Shown here: positions 1 to 4,202 of the stretch, piece after piece
Position numbering within the stretch: position 1 is the stretch's first letter
Layout of the letters: every line of letters starts with the position of its first letter
From: Opitutus sp. GAS368
Lineage (GTDB): Bacteria > Verrucomicrobiota > Verrucomicrobiia > Opitutales > Opitutaceae
Direction: 5' to 3'
Assembly (NCBI GenBank): GCA_945862035.1
Contig: CAMAXB010000152.1
Span: 1 to 7,440 of the forward strand
DNA: 7,440 nucleotides
The notes under the pieces: model-generated
Database searches by the model: none
What the model was told of the DNA's origin: nothing
Seen by the model: only the letters and a program-made list of their open reading frames with translations
Translations under genes and position numbers: made by a program

Positions 1-384
1 GCGGGGAAGCGGTTCAAGGCAGGCGACATTCTGGCTGCGGCGGAGCGTTATGAAGCGACCACGGGGCGACCGGTAACTGTGCAGTATTGCCTGCTGAAGG
101 GGGTGAATGATTCACCGGCGCAAGCGCGGCAATTGGCCGAGCTGCTGGCGGGTCGGCGCATGCATGTGAACGTGCTGCGCTACAACCCAACGGGTGCGGG
201 GCTGAGTGGCGTGGCCTATGAGACGTCGTCGGACGAGGCCGCCGAGGCTTTTATCGCTGAACTGCGCGGACAGCGGGTGGTCGCCCATTTCCGGCGCCCG
301 CGCGGGCGCGACATTGATGCCGCCTGCGGACAGCTCCGGCGGCGAGCCGCGGGCGCGCCGCTTAGGACGCCGCCTGAACGCTGA
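1..384 (+). CDS. rlmN: 23S rRNA (adenine2503-C2)-methyltransferase RlmN, C-terminal part
   Basis: This is the last 127 codons of a radical-SAM methyltransferase open at the left edge, stopping at TGA 382-384. RlmN methylates C2 of A2503 in 23S rRNA and, in E. coli, A37 of some tRNAs, in the cytoplasm. What shows it: the block LLKGVNDS (window residues 31-38), then a VNVLRYNP stretch (the family's INLIPYNP-like strand), and the closing signature RGRDIDAACGQL. The Cys of ACGQL (window residue 109, codon 325-327) matches the family's methyl-carrying cysteine (C355 in E. coli). The radical-SAM CxxxCxxC motif would lie upstream of the window and cannot be checked. After the signature comes a short Arg/Ala/Pro-rich tail whose last 23 nt overlap the end of the convergent small gene. 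The family call is firm; a paralogue of RlmN is the main alternative. Confidence 0.9.
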   Translation, partial: AGKRFKAGDILAAAERYEATTGRPVTVQYCLLKGVNDSPAQARQLAELLAGRRMHVNVLRYNPTGAGLSGVAYETSSDEAAEAFIAELRGQRVVAHFRRPRGRDIDAACGQLRRRAAGAPLRTPPER

Positions 385-625
385 CGCTCGGCTCGTAGCC
401 CAGTTGGCGCAGCAGAGACACACAATCCTCCCACGCCAGGCCATAGGCGCGAACGTCGGCTACACCAATGCGGGCGACGACGCTCATCAGAAGCGTTTCC
501 TGTCCAAGTTCAAACTCGCCGTCCATCACCGCACCCTCGGCCCAATCGACCAGATCGGTCAAAGGCAGCGCCGAGTGGAGGTGGGCGGCCAGTTGGTCTG
601 CAACGATCTTCCGCGTGACGAGCAT
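362..625 (-). CDS. Small conserved-looking protein of unknown function (87 aa), downstream member of a two-gene pair
   Basis: I cannot name this protein. It is 87 residues, starts at ATG 625-623 and ends at TAA 364-362. It looks like a real acidic globular protein: helical N-terminus, a central LVDWAEGAVMDGEF block (about residues 25-38), and the stretch ARIGVADVRAYGLAWEDC (about 51-68). I have the impression of seeing similar proteins of unknown function in unrelated bacteria beside partners like the next gene, but could not verify that. It has no signal peptide, membrane segment or catalytic motif I recognise. Its start lies 9 nt after the stop of the upstream gene, so the two are probably cotranscribed. 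The nine spacer bases are C/T only (CCTCCCCCC), the reverse of a Shine-Dalgarno site, so translation may rely on coupling. The 3' end overlaps the convergent rlmN end by 23 nt. An antitoxin-like role is only a guess from size and pairing. Confidence 0.6.
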   Translation of the reverse strand: MLVTRKIVADQLAAHLHSALPLTDLVDWAEGAVMDGEFELGQETLLMSVVARIGVADVRAYGLAWEDCVSLLRQLGYEPSVSVQAAS

Positions 626-634
626 GGGGGGAGG

Positions 635-871
635 TTAGAATTTTCGGTGCCCGCTGTCCAATGGGAACTTGAGATGGACCTCGGTCACCCGGCCGTTCGC
701 GTCGCGGATCTCCTGCCAGAAGCGAAGGGTGGTTTCGTTGGCATCCACCTCTTTGAAGTAGCGGGCAACGCCATGGTCGCGCCCAGGAAGGTCGTACCAA
801 TAAAGCCTCCCTCCGCCCGGAAGGTTGTGCCAGCTGTGGAAGCGCGATTCATTCTGTCGTCGCCGGTTCAA
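635..871 (-). CDS. Small conserved-looking protein of unknown function (78 aa), upstream member of a two-gene pair
   Basis: I do not recognise a named family. The 78-residue product has a basic N-terminus, then a well-ordered core: RLYWYDLPGRDHGVARY (about residues 22-38), VDANETTLRFWQEI (about 42-55), and an end of the type EVHLKFPLDSGH. The alternating aromatic and charged residues suggest a small beta-rich fold, and reading-frame content is far more protein-like than the frames around it. The start is uncertain: the first start codon in frame is TTG 871-869, with no ribosome-binding site, and the frame stays open upstream to a stop at 952-950, so the true start could be a little earlier. 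The downstream partner starts 9 nt after the stop, indicating one transcript. No metal-binding or nuclease motif is visible, so calling it a toxin would be speculation. Confidence 0.6.
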   Translation of the reverse strand: MNRRRQNESRFHSWHNLPGGGRLYWYDLPGRDHGVARYFKEVDANETTLRFWQEIRDANGRVTEVHLKFPLDSGHRKF

Positions 872-973
872 GTTCGCGCCCGATACCGACTTTCCCGAGA
901 ACGTCCTGCAAGCCGGTCCACCCCCTGTTTTCCTGTAGTCCGCGATCGGTCAGCCCGAGCGGCGGCCATTTCA

Positions 974-1102
974 CAGGAGACAACGGAGAGAATAGCGATC
1001 AAGCCTTTGAGACAGGAAGACGCGAAGGAAAGAAACCAGTTGAAATTTGCGTCTTCGCGCCCTCGCGTGAAAGGCTCCCTCGGTTCCCTCCGTTCCCTCC
1101 TG
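974..1102. repeat. Imperfect inverted repeat framing the gap before the TauE gene
   Basis: Bases 974-991 (CAGGAGACAACGGAGAGA) match the reverse complement of 1085-1102 at 15 of 18 positions, with 93 nt between the arms. Inside, GAAGACGC at 1016-1023 pairs perfectly with GCGTCTTC at 1049-1056 (25-nt loop). The whole 872-1114 gap holds no protein I would call. The structure lies directly upstream of the TauE start, so it could fold in the leader RNA, but the arms are made of the 9-nt repeat words described separately and may only reflect two copies in opposite orientation. Confidence 0.5.
1052..1102. repeat. Degenerate 9-nt-period array upstream of the TauE gene
   Basis: Read in steps of nine from 1052, the sequence gives TCTTCGCGC, CCTCGCGTG, an irregular unit, then from 1079 CTCGGTTCC, CTCCGTTCC and CTCCTGTAA. 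Neighbouring units agree at most positions (CTCGGTTCC and CTCCGTTCC differ at one). The array ends 12 nt before the TauE start codon, leaving no purine-rich ribosome-binding site there. Similar 9-nt words occur at 5477-5494 and 5603-5629. Confidence 0.55.
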
Positions 1103-1114
1103 TAAAACCACCTG

Positions 1115-1855
1115 ATGCACTTCGAACCCTGGCAGTTGGCGCTGGCGATCGTCGGTGCGTTTTTTGTGGGCGTTTCGAAGGCCGGCATCAGCGGGCTGGG
1201 GCTGCTGTTCATTGCGATCTTTGCGAACATCATGCCGACGAAGCTGGCCAGCGGCTTCATGCTGCCGCTCCTGATCTTCGGCGACATCGTGGCGGTGGCG
1301 GCGTACCGGGCGCATGCCCAGTGGCGGTTCCTGCTAAAGCTCTTCCCGTGGACGGGGGTGGGGGTGGTGCTTGGGTATTTTGCGATGGGCAAAATCGACG
1401 ACCGGCAGGCGCGCCTTCTGATTGGCACGGTGATCCTCGCGATGGTGGTCCTGCACGTCCTCCGCAGTCGTCGGGCGGCGGCGGGCGAGGATCCCGCCAT
1501 GCACCACCTGCCCGTGGTGATCCTTACGGGCGTGTTGGCCGGCTTCACGACCCTCGTGGCCAACGCCGCCGGCCCGCTCATGGCGGTCTACCTGCTCTCG
1601 GCGCGCCTGCCGAAGATGGAGTATGTCGGCACGGCGGCGGTGTTCTTCCTGCTCCTCAACTTCTTCAAAGTCCCGTTCATGGTCGACCTCGGACTGATCA
1701 CGACCGACAGCTTCGGCATCAACCTCGCGCTGGCCCCCGCCGTGCTCGCCGGCGCCTGGCTGGGACGGCGATTGGTCACGAAAATCGACCAAAAATTCTT
1801 TGAGAAAATGGTCCTGACCCTGAGCGCGGTGGCCGGTTTGCGACTACTGTTTTAA
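1115..1855 (+). CDS. TauE/SafE (TSUP, DUF81) family membrane exporter
   Basis: The product is a 246-residue inner-membrane protein of the sulfite exporter TauE/SafE family. Members move small anions such as sulfite, sulfoacetate or other organosulfur compounds; the substrate here cannot be read from sequence. It shows about eight to nine hydrophobic segments, roughly at residues 7-20, 25-39, 46-64, 76-92, 101-116, 133-148, 152-162, 172-190 and 202-218, ending in a hydrophobic tail at 231-246. The family's internal duplication is visible: GVSKAGISGLG at 19-29 in the first half and GVLAGFTTLVANAAGP at 139-154 in the second. A charged loop at about 117-130 separates the halves. ATG 1115 is chosen because it places the first helix at the N-terminus, although no Shine-Dalgarno site precedes it. 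The length is normal for the family. No sulfur-metabolism gene lies nearby. The stop codon (1853-1855) touches a 7-nt repeat array. Confidence 0.85.
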   Translation: MHFEPWQLALAIVGAFFVGVSKAGISGLGLLFIAIFANIMPTKLASGFMLPLLIFGDIVAVAAYRAHAQWRFLLKLFPWTGVGVVLGYFAMGKIDDRQARLLIGTVILAMVVLHVLRSRRAAAGEDPAMHHLPVVILTGVLAGFTTLVANAAGPLMAVYLLSARLPKMEYVGTAAVFFLLLNFFKVPFMVDLGLITTDSFGINLALAPAVLAGAWLGRRLVTKIDQKFFEKMVLTLSAVAGLRLLF

Positions 1856-1896
1856 TTGCGGATTTCGGAATGCGGATTGCGGAGTGCGGATTCTGT
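1855..1896. repeat. 7-nt-period array A, starting on the TauE stop codon
   Basis: Six consecutive 7-nt units from 1855 follow the consensus AWTGCGG: ATTGCGG, ATTTCGG, AATGCGG, ATTGCGG, AGTGCGG and a decayed last unit. The first base is the final A of the TauE stop codon. Because 7 is not a multiple of 3, the array does not encode a constant peptide, which argues against a coding origin. Confidence 0.75.
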
Positions 1897-1905
1897 CTCA
1901 GGAAC

Positions 1906-1961
1906 TGACCTCTGACCTCTGACATCTGCCTCCCGCCTCCCGACTCCCGCCCCCCGCCGCC
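1906..1961. repeat. 7-nt-period array B, pyrimidine-rich
   Basis: Eight 7-nt units from 1906 change gradually: TGACCTC twice, TGACATC, TGCCTCC, CGCCTCC, CGACTCC, CGCCCCC, CGCCGCC. Each differs from its neighbour at three positions or fewer. It is separated from array A by 9 nt and is out of phase with it, so it is a separate array rather than a continuation. Confidence 0.7.
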
Positions 1962-1994
1962 CTTTCCCTTGCGCCCGCCTCAAGGATTTGCGGC
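1954..1994 (+). repeat. 41-nt direct repeat, copy 1
   Basis: Bases 1954-1994 match 2161-2201 at 40 of 41 positions, the only difference being C at 1962 against G at 2169. The shared core includes TTTCCCTTGCGCCCGCCTC followed by AAGGATTTGCGGC. The copies are 207 nt apart in the same orientation. Copy 1 begins within array B and runs to 11 nt before array C. Confidence 0.9.
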
Positions 1995-2004
1995 AGCTGT
2001 TTTG

Positions 2005-2053
2005 ATTGCGGAGTTCGGAATGCGGATTGCGGAATACGGATTGCGGAATGACG
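2005..2053. repeat. 7-nt-period array C, same family as array A
   Basis: Seven units from 2005 follow the AWTGCGG consensus: ATTGCGG, AGTTCGG, AATGCGG, ATTGCGG, AATACGG, ATTGCGG and a decayed AATGACG. Array A and array C align unit for unit, and the similarity continues upstream of both: 1835-1892 and 1985-2042 agree at 50 of 58 positions, so the last codons of the TauE gene are included in the similar segment. Confidence 0.75.
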
Positions 2054-2083
2054 AGCCGGCGGCGTGATCCTCCAGCGGTTCCC

Positions 2084-2153
2084 CATTCGTCATTCGTGCT
2101 TCGTCATTCGGATTTTCCCTCATTGGTCCTTGGACATTGCTCATTGGTCATTC
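2084..2153. repeat. 7-nt-period array D upstream of ruvC
   Basis: Ten 7-nt steps from 2084 start with CATTCGT words (CATTCGT, CATTCGT, GCTTCGT, CATTCGG), pass one irregular unit, and continue with CTCATTG, GTCCTTG, GACATTG, CTCATTG and GTCATTC. The second half is the reverse complement, word for word, of units in the array after gpmI at 7293-7334 (CAATGAG, CAAGGAC, GAATGAC), so the same family occurs in both orientations. Confidence 0.75.
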
Positions 2154-2160
2154 GGCGCAG

Positions 2161-2201
2161 CCGCCGCCGTTTCCCTTGCGCCCGCCTCAAGGATTTGCGG
2201 C
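2161..2201 (+). repeat. 41-nt direct repeat, copy 2, next to the ruvC start
   Basis: This is the second copy of the 41-nt repeat (40 of 41 identical to 1954-1994). It ends 9 nt before ATG 2211 and 18 nt before ATG 2220, so the leader of ruvC lies largely in repeat-derived sequence. An AAGGA at 2189-2193 is too far from either ATG to act as a normal ribosome-binding site. Confidence 0.9.
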
Positions 2202-2219
2202 TATAGGCCAATGGGGCGA

Positions 2220-2819
2220 ATGAATGTGCGTCAGATGTGGGCAGCCAAGCTGGCCGGCGGGAATGTCCTGCCGCCCGCGACGTCTTCCCGCGCACCGTCC
2301 GCCGTTCCTGCCCCGCGGCTGACGCTGAACCGTCCGCCGTTCGCTGGTTTGGTGCTGGGGATCGACCCGTCGCTGCGTGGGACGGGCCTCGCCCTGATCG
2401 AGTTTGCGCCGGGACGCCAGCCCGTGCTCCTGCGCTGCGAGACCGTCAAGGTGCATCAGAAAGTGGCCATGCCTTACGCGCTGGCGGAGATTCACCGCGC
2501 CGTTTCCGCGTTCCTCGGTGATTTCGATGTGAGACATGTGGCGCTCGAACAGACGATTTACGTGCAAAACTTCCAGACCGCGCAGATCCTCGGGGCCGCG
2601 CGAGGCGCAGCGATCGCGGCGGCGGCCTTGCGGGAAAAGGACATTTTCGAGTACGCGCCGCTCCGCGTGAAGCAGGCGGTCGTGGGCGCGGGCCGCGCGA
2701 GCAAGGAACAGATGGCGCGGACGGTCATGGCGCTGCTCGGCCATGGGCGTACGCTGGCCCTCGACGAGGCCGACGCGGCCGGCGTGGCGCTGTGCCATGC
2801 GTTCACCTGGCGGGCGTAG
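2220..2819 (+). CDS. ruvC: Holliday junction resolvase RuvC
   Basis: RuvC is the endonuclease that cuts Holliday junctions symmetrically, working with the RuvAB branch-migration motor in recombinational repair. From ATG 2220 the product is 199 residues. The four acidic catalytic residues are all present: D49 in GIDPSLRGTG, E110 in ALEQTIYVQNFQTAQ, and D182 and D185 in DEADAAGVAL, matching E. coli D7, E66, D138 and D141 in spacing. The FEYAPLRVKQAVVG segment also fits the family. An N-terminal stretch of about 42 residues, rich in Pro and Ala, precedes the first core strand; E. coli RuvC lacks it. ATG 2211 and ATG 2235 are alternative starts and none has a proper ribosome-binding site; the open frame back to 2064 is repeat sequence and is not included. 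ruvA and ruvB are not adjacent. The gene converges on the DUF1275 gene with 12 nt between stops. Confidence 0.92.
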   Translation: MNVRQMWAAKLAGGNVLPPATSSRAPSAVPAPRLTLNRPPFAGLVLGIDPSLRGTGLALIEFAPGRQPVLLRCETVKVHQKVAMPYALAEIHRAVSAFLGDFDVRHVALEQTIYVQNFQTAQILGAARGAAIAAAALREKDIFEYAPLRVKQAVVGAGRASKEQMARTVMALLGHGRTLALDEADAAGVALCHAFTWRA

Positions 2820-2835
2820 GCGGTGGTCGCCCTAC
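2816..2835. terminator. Possible short bidirectional hairpin over the convergent stops
   Basis: GTAGG at 2816-2820 pairs with CCTAC at 2831-2835, and the ruvC stop (2817-2819) and the DUF1275 stop (2834-2832) lie in the two arms. Two more pairs can form if one base is bulged. No T-run follows on either strand, so it is at best a weak stem and not a classic Rho-independent terminator. Confidence 0.2.
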
Positions 2836-3518
2836 TTGGCCAACCGGTGGAGTCGCTTGCGTTCGCGGTGCTTGAACAGGACGTAGCCGACGCCAGCGAT
2901 TCCGGTCGCGGTGGCCGGGAAGAGGAGGGCATCCGAACCGAAGGCCAGAAATCCGAAGGCGCCCACCACGCCGCCGACGAGAAAGCCGGCGACCAGCACG
3001 GTAAAGAGGATCACGCGGCGGTGGTCGACCGGTTCGCGGCGCGCCGCGTGTCCGACGGCGATACCGAGGTCGGTGATGATCCCGGTGATGTGCGTGGTCC
3101 GGATCACGGCGCCGCTGTAGCTGGTGGTCATGGCGTTCTGCAGGCCGCAGGCCATCGCGGCGAGGTAGTCGCCGAAGTTGCTGCCATGGCCCAAAAAGTA
3201 GGCGGCGCCAAATAGCAGAAGGGATTCGCCCGCCAGCGCCACGCCGTAGCCCCGGCCGGCGCGCAGGGTGCTTTGGCTGATGATCATGCCGCTCAGCACG
3301 CTGCCGAGGAAAAACCAGCCGAGCACCAGCGCCGCGTGAGCAGCGCCGGCAAACCGCCCCAGCGCGAGCTCGGTGCTGAGGATCGTCCCCGTGCCCGACA
3401 GGTGGCTAAGCGCCTGGTGGTGAATCCCGAGAAAACCGACGGCGTTGATCGCGCCTGCGATGCAAGTGAGGGTTAAGCCCCCCACCACAGTCCAGCGCGG
3501 CAAACCTTGGCTCAGCAT
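2832..3518 (-). CDS. YoaK/DUF1275 family integral membrane protein
   Basis: From ATG 3518-3516 the product is 228 residues and almost wholly hydrophobic, with about six membrane segments near residues 11-31, 58-80, 92-108, 116-130, 169-192 and 197-214. Family marks are AGAINAVGFL (21-30), followed by SHLSGTGT (38-45), CGLQNAM (124-130) and THITGIITDLG (142-152), which correspond to the conserved motifs of DUF1275 (YoaK-like) proteins. The C-terminus is a basic cytoplasmic-type tail (KHRERKRLHR). The family's function is not established; some members have been suggested to be transporters. A longer form starting at TTG 3584 is possible, but the extra 22 residues are not family-like and the region holds a palindrome. 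It lies downstream of hemH and the broken PAS gene on the same strand, so it could be read from their transcript. Ends 12 nt from the convergent ruvC stop. Confidence 0.85.
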   Translation of the reverse strand: MLSQGLPRWTVVGGLTLTCIAGAINAVGFLGIHHQALSHLSGTGTILSTELALGRFAGAAHAALVLGWFFLGSVLSGMIISQSTLRAGRGYGVALAGESLLLFGAAYFLGHGSNFGDYLAAMACGLQNAMTTSYSGAVIRTTHITGIITDLGIAVGHAARREPVDHRRVILFTVLVAGFLVGGVVGAFGFLAFGSDALLFPATATGIAGVGYVLFKHRERKRLHRLAK

Positions 3519-3573
3519 GATGGCTGCAGTGAGCGGCAGCGGCCGACGGCAGACAACGCTTTCCTTGGCGGCA

Positions 3574-3616
3574 CCCCAAGGCAAGTGTCACGTATTGCGT
3601 GACACTTAGCTTGGGC
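3574..3616. repeat. Perfect 10-bp palindrome with extended stem, between the PAS fragment and the DUF1275 gene
   Basis: AAGTGTCACG (3583-3592) and CGTGACACTT (3598-3607) are exact inverted copies around a 5-nt loop. After a 2x2 mismatch the pairing resumes for 6 bp (3575-3580 with 3610-3615). The PAS fragment's stop codon (3608-3606) lies at the edge of the stem. On the minus strand no T-run follows, so it is not a standard intrinsic terminator. It could be an operator for the DUF1275 gene (65 nt upstream of its ATG), a processed RNA hairpin, or a dispersed REP-like element; copy number in the genome would decide. Confidence 0.7.
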
Positions 3617-4049
3617 AAGTCGCTCCACCGCGATCCCCGGGGTCAACGACCCCTTGGGCGCGGCGGCGGTCGGGGTGACGGTGGCAAAGTAGGCCGCGTC
3701 GGCCTCCGGCCGCGGCCTCAAGTCGGAGTTGGACATCCACCGGACCGGGTTCGAAGGGCTGCGCCTGCAGGGTGATGGTCCGGTCCTGAGCGGCGGAAAG
3801 CAGGACATCCCATTGGGCCTCGGCCCACCCGGGATCGGCGGACACGATCTCAAAGCAGAAAAGCGAGGGGAGGGGCATGCCGGCGAGTTTGGCGACCTCC
3901 GTTTGCCAGAGGCGACCGGCGCCCGCGTTGGCCTGCAGGACTCGGCCACTCGCGTTGAGGGTGAGGTGTGCGGCGGTGAGCACGGTTTGCGCGCTCCGGC
4001 GGGAATTTCCCGTCGGGTCGGAAGTCGGTGCTGGAGTGGCATCGCTCAA
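3606..4049 (-). pseudogene. Truncated, frameshifted PAS-domain sensor gene
   Basis: The first ~110 residues read like a PAS sensory domain: LTLNASGRVLQANAGAGRLW (about 29-48), then the block LAGMPLPSLFCFEIVS and the pattern DPGWAEAQWDVLL. Such domains usually precede a histidine kinase or a diguanylate cyclase. After VDVQLRL (to base 3720) this frame turns into Arg-rich, non-PAS sequence up to the stop at 3608-3606. The neighbouring frame, entered by skipping one base near 3719, continues naturally as RPRPEADAAYFATVTPTA, a good last PAS strand, and runs on to a stop at 3514-3512 with no kinase or other output domain. I therefore read it as a decayed remnant. The start is unclear: TTG 4049 is the nearest start codon and no ribosome-binding site is seen; the frame is open upstream to a stop at 4118. 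It lies 153 nt downstream of hemH. A sequencing error could mimic the frameshift but not the missing output domain. Confidence 0.55.
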
Positions 4050-4202
4050 GGCCAGGAGGGGTGTGCGGGGCGCAGCCGGTTGGGAGCCTGCGTCTCCCGC
4101 AGACCCAGGAGGATTTTAGCAGCCCCGCTCGCGCGAACAATATGAAAGCGCGGACCCTCGTTAGGGGACACACCCCAAGCGCGGGCAGCGACCGCACCTA
4201 GC

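Larger units (their letters stand above)
1856..2219. other. Repeat-filled intergenic region between the TauE gene and ruvC
   Basis: These 364 nt hold no credible gene. They are almost entirely short-period repeats: arrays A (1855-1896), B (1906-1961), C (2005-2053) and D (2084-2153), plus a 41-nt direct repeat whose second copy ends 9 nt before the first possible ruvC ATG at 2211. Open frames crossing the region give word-like peptides rich in repeated short motifs, as expected of translated repeats. I see no clear promoter; whatever drives ruvC must lie within or next to repeat sequence. Confidence 0.7.

Noticed and set aside
294..309. Perfect 16-bp GC palindrome (GCGCCCGC and its mirror)
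   Set aside because: It lies inside rlmN and is explained by Arg and Pro codons in GC-rich DNA; no sign of a separate function.
849..974. Minus-strand 41-codon frame (GTG start) upstream of the small gene pair, with a fairly natural GLQDVLGKVGIGREL stretch
   Set aside because: It is short, ends inside the next gene in another frame, has no ribosome-binding site and starts in repeat sequence. It could be a remnant of a gene, but nothing identifies it.
206..1105. Open frame of 299 codons on the plus strand across the rlmN end and the small gene pair
   Set aside because: It overlaps rlmN in another frame and lies antisense to two better small genes; its second half translates repeat sequence. 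No domain is recognisable.
868..1581. Open frame of 237 codons on the minus strand opposite the TauE gene
   Set aside because: It has Arg/Ser/Thr-rich shadow composition, and the opposite strand has a clear membrane-protein frame with TSUP motifs.
1855..2153. Possible CRISPR array in the repeat-rich gap
   Set aside because: Units are 7 nt in direct tandem without spacers, and the 41-nt repeat occurs only twice with unrelated sequence between. No cas gene is present.
2064..2210. N-terminal extension of ruvC back to 2064
   Set aside because: The added peptide is the translation of the 7-nt array and the 41-nt repeat and has no RuvC-like content.
3639..3653. Small hairpin GGGGTC / GACCCC with a 3-nt loop
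   Set aside because: It lies within the PAS remnant, is short and GC-driven, and no T-run is present on either strand.
4050..4202. Possible extra gene or terminator between hemH and the PAS fragment
   Set aside because: Only short alternative stems (CTGCG 4088-4092 with CGCAG 4098-4102) and no T-run or protein-like frame are visible.
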